Below, piece by piece: positions 1-8,832 of a stretch of DNA of 64,000 nt. The position numbers and the translations under genes are program-made. Source of the stretch: Streptomyces violaceusniger Tu 4113 (GTDB taxonomy: Bacteria > Actinomycetota > Actinomycetes > Streptomycetales > Streptomycetaceae); assembly GCF_000147815.2 (NCBI RefSeq), contig NC_015957.1:2480001-2544000 (forward strand). The letters run 5' to 3'. The notes below the pieces were generated by a model. It did no database searches. It was not told the DNA's origin and saw nothing but the letters and a program-made list of their open reading frames with translations. Every line of letters begins with the position of its first letter. Position 1 is the stretch's first letter.

Positions 1-1338
1 GCAACGAGCGGCGGCGATGCCAACCGCGGCACCCACGCGGCCCTGCACACCCGGCACCAAGCCGTGCTCCCCGACTGGCTCGCCGTCTACTACCAGCGCC
101 CCATCGAGATCACCCACGGCGAGGGCCGCCATGTCTGGGACGCCGAGGGCAACCGCTACCTCGACTTCTTCGGCGGCATCCTCACCACCATGACCGCGCA
201 CGCCCTCCCCGAGGTCACCAAGGCCATCAGCGAGCAGGCGGGCCGGATCCTGCACACCTCCACGCTCTACCTCGACCGGCCCATGGTCGACCTGGCCGAG
301 CGGGTCGCCACCCTGTCCGGCATCCCGGACGCGCGGGTCTTCTTCACCACCTCCGGCACCGAGGCCAATGACACGGCCCTGCTGCTCGCCACCACCTATC
401 GCCGCTCCAACCAGATCCTGGCGATGCGCAACAGCTACCACGGCCGTTCGTTCTCGGCCGTCGGCATCACCGGCAATCGCGGCTGGTCGCCGACCAGCCT
501 GTCCCCGCTGCAGACGCTGTATGTGCATGGCGGGGTGCGCACCCGGGGGCCGTTCGCCGGGCTGTCCGACGGGGAGTTCATCAAGGCGTGCGTCGCCGAT
601 CTCGAGGACGTCCTCGGCCAGGCGCACGGCAATGTCGCCGCGCTGATCGCCGAGCCGGTCCAGGGCGTCGGCGGTTTCACCTCGCCGCCCGACGGGCTGT
701 TCGCCGCCTTCCGCGAGGTGCTCGACCGGCACGGCATCCTGTGGATCACCGATGAGGTGCAGACCGGCTGGGGCCGCACCGGTGACCACTTCTGGGGCTG
801 GCAGGCGCACGACCGCTCCGGGCCGCCCGACATCCTCACCTTCGCCAAGGGCATCGGCAACGGCATGTCGATCGGCGGTGTCGTCGCCCGCGCCGAGGTC
901 ATGAACTGCCTGGGCGCCAACTCCATCTCCACCTTCGGCGGCAGTCCCATCACGATGGCCGCCGGTCTGGCCAACCTCACCCACCTGGTCGAACACGATC
1001 TGCAGGGCAACGCCCGCCGGGTCGGCGGGCTGCTGATCGAGCGGCTGCGCGCCGCCTGCGCCGGTCTGGACACCGTGCGCGAGGTCCGCGGCCGGGGGCT
1101 GATGATCGGCATCGAGCTGGTCGAACCGGGCACCGGCGCCCCGTACCCCGAGGGCGCGTCCGCCGTTCTGGAGGCCGCCCGGGAGGGCGGGCTGCTCATC
1201 GGCAAGGGCGGCGGGCACAACAGCAGCGTGCTGCGGATCGCCCCGCCGCTCAGCCTCACCGTCGCCGAGGCCGAGGAGGGCGCGGAGATCCTCGAGGCCG
1301 CTCTCAAGACCACCCGGTCCGGAAGGAGCGTGAGCTGA
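1..1338 (+). CDS. Class III PLP aminotransferase (5' end outside window)
   Basis: A pyridoxal-phosphate omega-aminotransferase of the aspartate/beta-alanine type. The frame is open from the first base, so the start lies upstream; a GTG at 64 is internal. Visible marks are the GTEAND phosphate-binding segment, the ITDEVQTGWGRTG motif containing the PLP-ring Asp, and TFAKGIGNG with the Schiff-base Lys (codon 283 from the window edge). Its stop overlaps the next start (TGATG), so it is translationally coupled to the dihydropyrimidinase. From context it probably moves the amino group of beta-alanine or 3-aminoisobutyrate at the end of pyrimidine breakdown. The substrate is inferred; the family call is firm. 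Confidence 0.88.
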   Translation, partial: ATSGGDANRGTHAALHTRHQAVLPDWLAVYYQRPIEITHGEGRHVWDAEGNRYLDFFGGILTTMTAHALPEVTKAISEQAGRILHTSTLYLDRPMVDLAERVATLSGIPDARVFFTTSGTEANDTALLLATTYRRSNQILAMRNSYHGRSFSAVGITGNRGWSPTSLSPLQTLYVHGGVRTRGPFAGLSDGEFIKACVADLEDVLGQAHGNVAALIAEPVQGVGGFTSPPDGLFAAFREVLDRHGILWITDEVQTGWGRTGDHFWGWQAHDRSGPPDILTFAKGIGNGMSIGGVVARAEVMNCLGANSISTFGGSPITMAAGLANLTHLVEHDLQGNARRVGGLLIERLRAACAGLDTVREVRGRGLMIGIELVEPGTGAPYPEGASAVLEAAREGGLLIGKGGGHNSSVLRIAPPLSLTVAEAEEGAEILEAALKTTRSGRSVS

Positions 1339-2738
1339 TGTCCCGTACCGTGATCCGCGGCGGTCTGGTCGTCACCGCCGCCGAGGAGACCTTGGCCGAT
1401 GTGCTGATCGAGGACGGGAAGGTCGCCGCCCTCGCCTCGTCCGGCAGCGCGTACGCCGAGGGCTGGACGGCCGACCGTACGATCGACGCCACCGGCAAGT
1501 ACGTCATCCCGGGCGGGGTCGACGGGCACACCCATATGGAGATGCCGTTCGGCGGCACCTACGCCGCCGACACCTTCGAGACCGGCACCCGGGCGGCGGC
1601 CTGGGGCGGCACCACCACCATCGTGGACTTCGCCATCCAGACGGTGGGCCACGCCCTGCGCGAGGGGCTGGACGCCTGGGACCTGAAGGCGCGGGGCAAC
1701 TGCGCCATCGACTACGGCTTCCACATGATCCTCTCCGATGTGAACGAGAGCGCGCTCAAGGAGATGGATCTCCTGGTGGGGGAGGGCGTGACCAGCTTCA
1801 AGCTGTTCATGGCCTATCCGGGGGTCTTCTACAGCGACGACGGACAGATCCTGCGGGCCATGCAGCGCGCCTCCGCCAACGCCGGGCTGATCATGATGCA
1901 CGCCGAGAACGGCATCGCGATCGACGTCCTGGTGGAACAGGCCCTGGCCGAGGGCAGGACCGACCCCCGCTATCACGGTGAGGTCCGCAAGGCGCTGCTG
2001 GAGTCGGAGGCGACCCATCGCGCCATCCAGCTCGCCCGGGTGGCCGGCGCCCCGCTGTATGTCGTCCATGTGTCGGCCCAGGAGGCCCTCGCGGAGCTGA
2101 CGCAGGCACGTGACCTGGGGCTTCCGGTCTTCGGCGAAACCTGTCCGCAGTATTTGTTCCTGTCCACGGACAACCTCGCAGAACCGGACTTCGAGGGCGC
2201 CAAGTACGTCTGCTCCACACCGCTTCGGCCCGTCGAGCACCAGGCCGCGCTGTGGCGGGGGCTGCGGACCAACGACCTCCAGGTGGTCTCCACCGACCAC
2301 TGCCCATTCTGCTTCACCGGGCAGAAGGAGCTGGGCCGGGGCGACTTCTCCAAGATCCCCAACGGGATGCCGGGGGTGGAGCACCGGATGGACCTGCTCC
2401 ACCAGGCCGTGGTGGACGGCCATATCTCCCGCCGCCGCTGGATCGAGATCGCCTGCGCCACCCCGGCCAGGATGTTCGGCCTCTACCCGCGGAAGGGCAC
2501 CATCGCGCCGGGGACCGACGCCGATATCGTCGTCTACGATCCGGCGGCCCAGCAGACCCTGTCCGTCGAGACCCACCACATGGACGTCGACTACTCGGCG
2601 TACGAGGGCAAGCGGATCACCGGGCAGGTCGAGACCGTGCTGTCGCGCGGTGTCCCCGTCATCGACCGGCGGGAGTACACCGGGCGTGCCGGGCACGGCC
2701 AGTTCCTCGTCCGCGACACCTGTCAGTACCTCGGCTGA
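1338..2738 (+). CDS. hydA: Dihydropyrimidinase / D-hydantoinase
   Basis: A cyclic amidohydrolase of 466 residues that opens dihydropyrimidine or hydantoin rings to N-carbamoyl amino acids. The binuclear zinc ligands are all visible: HTH at 64-66, the Lys of FKLFMAYPG (K155, carbamylated in the family), H188 in MMHAEN, H244 in VVHVS and D320 in STDHCPF. Length is normal for the family. The ATG overlaps the preceding stop by one base, with GGAAGGAG about 9 bases upstream. It is the middle gene of a three-gene operon with an aminotransferase and an LLM oxidoreductase, the usual actinobacterial pyrimidine-catabolism grouping. The exact ring substrate cannot be read from sequence. Confidence 0.93.
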   Translation: MSRTVIRGGLVVTAAEETLADVLIEDGKVAALASSGSAYAEGWTADRTIDATGKYVIPGGVDGHTHMEMPFGGTYAADTFETGTRAAAWGGTTTIVDFAIQTVGHALREGLDAWDLKARGNCAIDYGFHMILSDVNESALKEMDLLVGEGVTSFKLFMAYPGVFYSDDGQILRAMQRASANAGLIMMHAENGIAIDVLVEQALAEGRTDPRYHGEVRKALLESEATHRAIQLARVAGAPLYVVHVSAQEALAELTQARDLGLPVFGETCPQYLFLSTDNLAEPDFEGAKYVCSTPLRPVEHQAALWRGLRTNDLQVVSTDHCPFCFTGQKELGRGDFSKIPNGMPGVEHRMDLLHQAVVDGHISRRRWIEIACATPARMFGLYPRKGTIAPGTDADIVVYDPAAQQTLSVETHHMDVDYSAYEGKRITGQVETVLSRGVPVIDRREYTGRAGHGQFLVRDTCQYLG

Positions 2739-2752
2739 GCCAGGGAGCGAGC

Positions 2753-3754
2753 ATGGACTTCGGACTCGTCCTGCAGACCGATCCGCCCGCCTCGGCCGTC
2801 GTCGAGCTGATGCGCCGCGCCGAGCGCAACGGCTTCGGCTACGGCTGGACCTTCGACTCCGCCGTGCTGTGGCAGGAGCCGTTCGTCATCTACAGCCAGA
2901 TCCTGGCCCGGACCGAGCGGCTGATCGTCGGCCCCATGGTCACCAATCCGGGCACCCGCACCTGGGAGGTGACCGCCTCCACCTTCGCCACCCTCAACGA
3001 GATGTACGGCAACCGCACCGTCTGCGGTATCGGCCGTGGTGACTCCGCGCTGCGGGTGGCCGGTCGCAAGCCCAACACCCTCGCCCGCCTCGGCGAGGCC
3101 ATCGACGCCATCCGCGATCTGGCGGAGGGCAGGGAGGCCGTCGTGGACGGCAGCCCGATGCGCATCCCCTGGATCGAGGACAGCAGGCTGCCGGTGTGGA
3201 TGGCGGCGTACGGCCCCAAGGCGCTCGCGCTGGCCGGGCAGAAGGCCGACGGATTCATCCTGCAGCTCGCCGACCCCTTCCTGACGGAGTGGATGGTCAA
3301 GGCGGTGCGCACCGCCGCCGCCGAGGCCGGGCGCGATCCGGACGCGGTCACCATCTGCGTCGCCGCCCCCGCGTATGTCGGCGACGACCTGGCCTACGCC
3401 CGTGAGCAGTGCCGCTGGTTCGGCGGCATGGTCGGCAACCATGTGGCCGACCTGATCTCCCGCTACGGCGAGCACTCCGGCGCCGTGCCCGAGTCCCTGA
3501 CCGCGTACATCAAGGAGCGGCAGGGGTACGACTACGCACACCACGGCCGCAGCGGCAATCCGGACACGGCCTTCGTCCCCGATGAGATCGTCGACCGGTT
3601 CTGCCTGCTCGGCCCGGCCGAGGCGCATATCGAGAAGCTGGAGCGGCTGCGCGCCCTGGGGGTCGACCAGTTCGCCGTCTACGCGATGCACGACGCGAAG
3701 GAGCGCACGCTCGACGCGTACGGCGAGCGGGTCATTCCCGCGCTCACCGGCTGA
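2753..3754 (+). CDS. LLM-class F420-dependent oxidoreductase (TIGR03842-like)
   Basis: A 333-residue luciferase-like TIM-barrel oxidoreductase, cytoplasmic, expected to use coenzyme F420. The frame stays open about 500 bases further upstream inside hydA, but the ATG at 2753 follows a GGGAG element and gives the family N-terminus (MDFGLVLQTDPP). The segment GPMVTNPGTRTWEVTAS near residue 63, the glycine-rich CGIGRGDSALR region near 95 and LPVWMAAYGPKALALAG near 145 are typical LLM signatures. It sits 14 bases after hydA as the last gene of the operon. I recall this subfamily as regularly linked to dihydropyrimidinase genes, so a step in pyrimidine breakdown is likely, but its reaction is not established. 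Confidence 0.88.
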   Translation: MDFGLVLQTDPPASAVVELMRRAERNGFGYGWTFDSAVLWQEPFVIYSQILARTERLIVGPMVTNPGTRTWEVTASTFATLNEMYGNRTVCGIGRGDSALRVAGRKPNTLARLGEAIDAIRDLAEGREAVVDGSPMRIPWIEDSRLPVWMAAYGPKALALAGQKADGFILQLADPFLTEWMVKAVRTAAAEAGRDPDAVTICVAAPAYVGDDLAYAREQCRWFGGMVGNHVADLISRYGEHSGAVPESLTAYIKERQGYDYAHHGRSGNPDTAFVPDEIVDRFCLLGPAEAHIEKLERLRALGVDQFAVYAMHDAKERTLDAYGERVIPALTG

Positions 3755-3809
3755 CCGCTCAGCCGCGCGCTCGCACCACCCGCACCCGTACGTCCGCGTA
3801 TCGCGCGAC

Positions 3810-3836
3810 TGCCGGCCGGCCGACCACCGGCCGGCA
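3810..3836 (+). terminator. Hairpin after the pyrimidine-catabolism operon
   Basis: A perfect 10-bp inverted repeat (TGCCGGCCGG / CCGGCCGGCA) with a 7-base loop, 56 bases after the LLM stop. There is no T-run, which is common for Streptomyces terminators. It would separate this operon from the methyltransferase unit. Confidence 0.55.
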
Positions 3837-3947
3837 TCCGGGCCCCCGGGATCATTCGCCGTACCCTTCTCGCGATTCCGCCTCCCAGCCCGGCAAAGGC
3901 CCTTTCTCAAGGAAGGGTCAATTCCGTTTTTGGGGCCCGGAGAATAA

Positions 3948-4010
3948 ATGACACTCCCGTCCCCTGAACCTTCGAACATGGCTACAATCACCTCGGATTT
4001 TGTGCTCTGA
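3948..4010 (+). CDS. Possible 20-residue leader peptide or small ORF
   Basis: An ATG at 3948 preceded by GGAG with 5-base spacing opens a 20-codon frame (MTLPSPEPSN...TSDFVL) ending in TGA at 4008-4010, 43 bases before the methyltransferase start. The surrounding 3895-4060 is noticeably less GC-rich than neighbouring DNA. It could be a translated leader that controls the methyltransferase, a tiny peptide gene, or chance. I recognise no homologue and see no run of regulatory codons. Confidence 0.3.
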   Translation: MTLPSPEPSNMATITSDFVL

Positions 4011-4053
4011 TATGCCGTCGGCCGAACGACTCCTTGGCAGAGAAGGGTTGGGC

Positions 4054-5091
4054 ATGACGCAAACCGAGGTACCGATAGAAGTGGAGCTCAGAGGGCTCTA
4101 CAAGGCCCACTATCGGTTTCAGTTCCTGAGCGCGGGATTCCAGTTGGGGCTCTTCGCGCTGGCGGAGAAGGAGCCCGGCCTGGCCGTACGGGAGATCGCC
4201 GCACGGCTGGATCTCAAGGAGCAGCCCACCCGCATCCTCCTTCTCGGTTGTACGGTCTTCGGGCTTTTGCGCAAGGACGGCGAGGGTTACCACACCACTC
4301 CGCTCTCGAAGCCGCTGACCGCGAACTTCGACGAGTCGCCCGCGTCCAACATTCCCTGGGAACAACACGGTATCTACCGGGCGATGGCCTGGTTCTGTGA
4401 ATCCCTCAAGGAAGACACCAACATCGGTCTGCGGCGGGAAATTCCGGGAACGGCGTCCACGCTCTACGGGCGGCTCGCCGAAAATCCCGAGCTGGAGAGC
4501 ACATTCCACACCATGATGTCGTCGGTGAGCAGGCTCGTGGGCGCCGAGCTGGGGGAGAGGCTGGAGCTCTCGGGGTGCGGCCACCTCCTGGACATCGGCG
4601 GCGGAACGGCCATCAACGCCGCGAGCCTCGCCGCCCGCTGGCCGGACCTGCGCATCACCATCGCCGATCTGCCCTCCGTGACGACCGCCGCCAACGAGAA
4701 GATCGAGAAGCTCGGGCTGGCCGACCGGGTGCGGGCGGTGAGCCTCGACGCCCTCCACGACGAGTTCCCGGCCGGCTGCGACGGAGTGCTCTTCGCGCAC
4801 TTCCTGGAGATCTGGTCCCCCGAGCGGATCCAGGAACTGCTCGCCAAGGCCGCCCGAGCCCTCCCGCCCGGCGGCGGGATCTACGTGGTCACCCCGCGCC
4901 AGGACGACGACGGCACCGGACCCGAGCGGGCGGCGATGCTGTCCGCCTACTTCCACACCATCGCCTCCGGCGAGGGCATGGTCTACACGGGCGCCGAGTA
5001 CGAGCAGTGGTTCCGCGCGGTGGGCTTCGAGCCCACCGGACGGCTGCCCCTCGGTGCGGACACCGTCGTGATCACCGGCCGCAAGGCATAG
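4054..5091 (+). CDS. Class I SAM O-methyltransferase-family protein (acetylserotonin-OMT type)
   Basis: A 345-residue protein of the dimeric small-molecule O-methyltransferase family. An N-terminal winged-helix dimerisation domain (about 10-95) precedes a Rossmann SAM domain with motif I DIGGGTA at 180-186 and an acidic ribose-binding Asp in TIADLP. The ATG at 4054 has AGAAGGG 6 bases upstream; an in-frame ATG at 4012 lacks a ribosome site. At the position where the family carries the catalytic His of HDW, this protein reads E252-I253-W254, so it may not use classical O-methylation chemistry. It is followed 119 bases later by a DHA2 exporter, suggesting a pair that modifies and exports a small molecule, possibly for self-protection (inference). 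Confidence 0.85.
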   Translation: MTQTEVPIEVELRGLYKAHYRFQFLSAGFQLGLFALAEKEPGLAVREIAARLDLKEQPTRILLLGCTVFGLLRKDGEGYHTTPLSKPLTANFDESPASNIPWEQHGIYRAMAWFCESLKEDTNIGLRREIPGTASTLYGRLAENPELESTFHTMMSSVSRLVGAELGERLELSGCGHLLDIGGGTAINAASLAARWPDLRITIADLPSVTTAANEKIEKLGLADRVRAVSLDALHDEFPAGCDGVLFAHFLEIWSPERIQELLAKAARALPPGGGIYVVTPRQDDDGTGPERAAMLSAYFHTIASGEGMVYTGAEYEQWFRAVGFEPTGRLPLGADTVVITGRKA

Positions 5092-5108
5092 CCGGCCGCA
5101 AGGCATAG
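5075..5108. repeat. 17-bp perfect tandem duplication across the methyltransferase stop codon
   Basis: CCGGCCGCAAGGCATAG occurs twice back to back (5075-5091 and 5092-5108). The first copy holds the TAG stop; the second is untranslated. Because 17 is not a multiple of three, the duplication leaves the protein unchanged only because the stop lies in copy one. Confidence 0.95.
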
Positions 5109-5210
5109 TCCGGAACCAGGCGAGGCACCCCCGGCGGGCGGACCCTTCGATGCGGAGGTCGCAGCGGTCCGTGCGCCGGGGCATGACCCGCCCCGACCAG
5201 GAGGTGAACC

Positions 5211-6701
5211 ATGGCCGGCGCCACGAGCCAAGCCACCCCGGGCGACGCGGACGGCGAGGGAGACGGTCCGCCGCCGCACCACCGCCACAAGTGGCTGATC
5301 CTGGGGATCTGCTGCATCAGCCTGTTCATGGTCGGCCTCGACACCACCATCGTGAATCTCGCCCTGCCGTCCATCCAGGACGATCTGGACGCCTCGCCCT
5401 CGGGGCTGCAGTGGACGGTGGACTCCTACACCGTGGTGCTCGCCAGTCTGCTGATGCTCTCCGGCTCCATGGCCGACCGGTTCGGCAGGCGCCGGACCTT
5501 CCAGACCGGGCTGCTGCTGTTCAGCCTGGGGTCGCTGCTGTGCGGGCTCGCCACCGACACCGGTTCGCTCATCGCCTTCCGGATGGTGCAGGCCATGGGC
5601 GGCGCCATGCTCAACCCCGTCGCGGTCTCGATCATCGCCAACACCTTCACCGACCTCAGGGAGCGGGCCAGGGCGATCGGGCTGTGGGGTGCGGTCGCGG
5701 GGGTGAGCATCGCGCTGGGGCCCGTCGTCGGCGGTGCGCTGGTGGACTCGACCGGCTGGCAGGCCGTCTTCTGGGTCAACCTCCCGGTCGCCGCCCTCGC
5801 CCTCGTCCTCACCGCGCTCTTCGTCCCCGAGTCCAAGGCCCCGCGGCCGCGCAGGCTCGATCCGGTGGGGCAGCTCCTGGTGATCGTGCTGTTGGCGACG
5901 CTCACATTCGGCATCATCGAGGGCCCGGTCAGGGGCTGGGGCTCGGCACAGATCATCGGCTGCTTCACCGTCGCGGCCGTCGCCGCCGCCACCCTCATCC
6001 GCTACGAACTCCGCCGCGCCGAACCGCTGCTGGACGTCCGCTTCTTCCGCAGCCCCTCGTTCAGCGGCGCCATCGCCTCGGCGGTGTGCGGATTCGCCGC
6101 GCTCGCCGGGTTCCTCTTCCTCAACGCCCTGTATCTGCAGGACGTACGGGACTTCTCCCCGCTGCACACCGGGCTGCTCACGCTGCCGATGGCGGCCATG
6201 ACCCTGATCTCCTCACCGCTCGCGGGCCGTATCGTCGGCGCCCGCGGCCCGCGTATCCCCATGGTGATCGCCGGGGCCGGTACGGCGGGGTGCGGACTGC
6301 TGCTGACCCGGGTGGGCGCGGACACCCCGATCTGGTACCTCGTGATCGCGTATGTGGCGTTCGGCATCGGCTTCGGCATGCTCGACGCCCCGCTCACCTA
6401 CTCGGCCGTGTCCGGGATGCCGCGCTCCCAGGCCGGGGTGGCCGCCGCGGTCACCTCCACCGGCCGCCAGGTGGGGGCGGCCCTCGGCGTCGCCGTCCTC
6501 GGCTCGGTCTCCACCGCCCGGGTGCACGGCCCCTTCGCCTCCGGCTTCCCCGAGGCCAGCCATCTGGGCTGGGCGATCATGGCCGGCTGCGGTCTCGCCA
6601 TCGTGACGTTGGGCCTGCTCACCACCGGCCCCCGAGCCCGCGGCCCGGCAGACCCCAGCCCGAATCCGGCCCCCGACCGCCCCGCCCAGCGCGTGCGCTG
6701 A
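5211..6701 (+). CDS. MFS drug exporter, DHA2 (14-TM) family
   Basis: A 496-residue major-facilitator efflux protein in the cytoplasmic membrane. The N-terminus is a short His-rich cytoplasmic tail. TM1 contains the DHA2 signature LDTTIVNLALPSIQ; the TM2-3 loop has GSMADRFGRRR; motif C-like WGAVAGVSIALGPVVGG lies in TM5. Length and hydrophobic segments fit 14 helices. The start has a near-ideal AGGAGGTGA ribosome site. It follows the methyltransferase on the same strand, and no dedicated regulator is next to it. The substrate is unknown; co-export of a methylated metabolite or drug resistance are both reasonable. Confidence 0.92.
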   Translation: MAGATSQATPGDADGEGDGPPPHHRHKWLILGICCISLFMVGLDTTIVNLALPSIQDDLDASPSGLQWTVDSYTVVLASLLMLSGSMADRFGRRRTFQTGLLLFSLGSLLCGLATDTGSLIAFRMVQAMGGAMLNPVAVSIIANTFTDLRERARAIGLWGAVAGVSIALGPVVGGALVDSTGWQAVFWVNLPVAALALVLTALFVPESKAPRPRRLDPVGQLLVIVLLATLTFGIIEGPVRGWGSAQIIGCFTVAAVAAATLIRYELRRAEPLLDVRFFRSPSFSGAIASAVCGFAALAGFLFLNALYLQDVRDFSPLHTGLLTLPMAAMTLISSPLAGRIVGARGPRIPMVIAGAGTAGCGLLLTRVGADTPIWYLVIAYVAFGIGFGMLDAPLTYSAVSGMPRSQAGVAAAVTSTGRQVGAALGVAVLGSVSTARVHGPFASGFPEASHLGWAIMAGCGLAIVTLGLLTTGPRARGPADPSPNPAPDRPAQRVR

Positions 6702-6709
6702 CCCCCTGC

Positions 6710-7845
6710 CCGGCACCGCGCCCGTTCCTGTGCCACCTCTGGCGCGCGGCGGGGCACCCGTCCCCGGGCTCCTGGCGCGCGGCGGGGCGTCCGTCCCCGG
6801 GCTCCTGGCGCTCGGTAGCGTGCTCGTTCCCGGGCCCTGGGCCCCTGGGGTCTGGCAGCGCTGCGGTTCCGGACCCCGGGGCTCCTGGCAGCGCTGCGGT
6901 TCCGCGCCCGCGGCGCCCGGCGCCGCACCCGTTCCTGTGCCGCCTCCTGGCGCGTGGCGGCGTGCTCGTTCCCGCGCCTGCGGTGCCCGGCACCGTGCTC
7001 GTTCCCGGAACCCAGGTGTCTGGCAGCGCTGCGGTTCCGGGCCCGGGGGGCCTGGCAGCGTGCCTGTTGCGGTGCCGCCCCTTTGCGTTGCGCGCGGCGG
7101 GGCGTCCGTCCCCGGGCTCCTGGCGCGCGGCGGCGTGCTCGTTCCCGGGCCCTGGGCCCCCGGCGTCTGGCAGCGCTTGTGTTCCGGGCCCGCGGCGCCG
7201 GGCACCGTGCTGGCTTCCGGACCCCGGGGACCGCGCCTGGCAGCGTGCCCGTTGCTGTGCCGTCCCTTTGCGTTGCGCGCGGCGGCGCGTCCGTTCCCGG
7301 GCTCCTGGCGCGTGGCACCGTGCTCGTTCCCGCGCCCGCCGCCGGGCCCGCGGCGCCCGGCACCGTGCTGGCTCCCGGACCCCGGGCACCGCGCCTGGCA
7401 GCGTGCCTGTTGCTGTGCCGTCCCTTTGCGTTGCGCGCGGCGGCGCGTCCGTTCCCGGGCTCCTGGCGCGCGGCGGCGTGCTCGTTCCCGCGCCCCCCGG
7501 GCCCGCGGCGCCGGGCACCGTGCTGGCTTCCGGACCCCGGGGACCGCGCCTGGCAGCGTGCCTGTTGCTGTGCCGTCCCTTTGCGTTGCGCGCGGCGGCG
7601 CGTCCGTTCCCGGGCTCCTGGCGCGCGGCGGCGTGCTCGTTCCCGCGCCCCCCGGGCCCGCGGCGCCGGGCACCGTGCTGGCTTCCGGACCCCGGGCCCG
7701 CGGCGCCGGGCACCGTGCTGGCTTCCGGACCCCGGGCACCGCGCCCGGCACCGTGCTGGCTCCCGGACCCGGGGCACCGCGCCGGGCACCGTGCTGGCTC
7801 CCGGACCCCGGCAACGCGCCCGGCACCGGGCCCGTTGCCGTATAT
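6710..7845. repeat. Repeat array 1: about 1.1 kb of degenerate GC-rich tandem repeats, no supported gene
   Basis: The gap between the exporter and the phosphatase gene is almost entirely repeats. A long unit starting CTTTGCGTTGCGCGCGG recurs at 7081, 7266, 7424 and 7579 (spacings 185, 158 and 155). Shorter units such as CACCGTGCTGGCTTCCGGAC and GTGCTCGTTCCCG recur inside it, becoming a 30-40 bp tandem near 7660-7830. Long frames on both strands stay open here simply because stops are absent from the repeats; they give only Arg/Ala/Pro-rich repetitive peptides. I therefore call no gene. From 7846 to 7968 the DNA is unique and should hold the promoter of the next gene. Confidence 0.85.
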
Positions 7846-7968
7846 CGACGGGGTAAGCCCTGATGCCGGTCGAAAAGGGATTTGCGGCGGTCGCTCCCTT
7901 CACCTCGATGACACCGTCTGGCAGTCGGTATGCCACCTGCCGTCGCTGAGACATGATTCGATGAACGC

Positions 7969-8796
7969 ATGATCGATGAATTTCTCGCCGGTGATCTCGG
8001 CGCGGTGGAGCAGGCGATCCGCACGGCGGTCGCCGACGAGGTCATGCCGCGCTACCGGCAGCTCGCCGCCCACGAGATCGTGGAGAAGAAGGGTCCGCAC
8101 GACCTGGTGACCACCGCCGACCGGCAGGCCGAGGAGCATCTGACCGGCGCCCTCACCAAGCTGCTGCCCGGCTCCGTGGTGGTGGGCGAGGAGGCGGTGC
8201 ACGCCGACCCGGCCGTGCTCACCGCCCTCGGCGGCGACGCACCCGTATGGATCGTCGACCCGGTCGACGGCACCCGGCAGTTCGTCCACGGCGACCCCGG
8301 CTTCGCGACGCTGGTCACCCTCGCCCACGGCGAAGAGCTCCTCGCGTCCTGGACCTACGCCCCGGTGTTCGACCAGATGGCCATCGCCCGCCGCGGCGGG
8401 GGCGCCCTGCTGAACGGCGAGCCGATCCACTGCGGCTCCCCGGAGCCCGGCGCGGTCCTCCACGTGGCCGTCTCCCACTACGACTTCACCACCGACGAGG
8501 AGAAGCGCGCTCTGTCGGGGCTGCAGGTGCCGGGAGTTGAGGTGCGCCCCTGCGGTTCGGCCGGCCTGGAGTATCTGAACGTGGCCCGAGGGCTGCTCGA
8601 CGCCGTCGCCTTCACCTGGGAGAACGCCTGGGACCACGCCGCCGGTCTGTTGCTGGTCGGCGAGGCGGGCGGGGCGCATGCCACGCTGGCCGGCGAGCCG
8701 TTCCGGATCACCGGGGGCAATGCCCTTCCTTTCACGGCCGCCAGGGACGAGGCGACCGTTGCGCATATCCTGGGCTTGCTGGCCGCCGCCGGCTGA
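7969..8796 (+). CDS. Inositol monophosphatase family phosphatase
   Basis: A 275-residue Mg2+-dependent, Li+-sensitive-type phosphatase. All metal-site motifs are present: DLVTTAD ending at D51, GEE at 73-75, the signature VDPVDGTRQF (D97, D100) and WDHAAG (D221) with a following G-x-G turn. Family members act on inositol phosphates, histidinol phosphate or 3'-phosphoadenosine phosphate; the sequence alone does not separate these. ATG start at 7969 with no strong ribosome site. The next gene, an FAD oxidoreductase, begins 36 bases after its stop, so they probably share a transcript. Confidence 0.9.
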   Translation: MIDEFLAGDLGAVEQAIRTAVADEVMPRYRQLAAHEIVEKKGPHDLVTTADRQAEEHLTGALTKLLPGSVVVGEEAVHADPAVLTALGGDAPVWIVDPVDGTRQFVHGDPGFATLVTLAHGEELLASWTYAPVFDQMAIARRGGGALLNGEPIHCGSPEPGAVLHVAVSHYDFTTDEEKRALSGLQVPGVEVRPCGSAGLEYLNVARGLLDAVAFTWENAWDHAAGLLLVGEAGGAHATLAGEPFRITGGNALPFTAARDEATVAHILGLLAAAG

Positions 8797-8832
8797 TCGT
8801 TCCACTGATTCCTCAAGGACGAGGGGGCCGAG

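Noticed and set aside
435..2696. 753-codon minus-strand open frame
   Set aside because: Antisense shadow of the aminotransferase and dihydropyrimidinase, both of which have intact motifs on the plus strand.
2252..2752. Upstream extension of the LLM oxidoreductase
   Set aside because: It overlaps hydA and encodes Gly/Arg/Pro-rich sequence; ATG 2753 has a ribosome site and the family N-terminus.
6213..8045. Long minus-strand frames (up to 610 codons) across array 1
   Set aside because: Their peptides are Arg/Ala/Pro/Gly repeats; all frames are similarly open and none shows a start site, motif or non-repeat domain.
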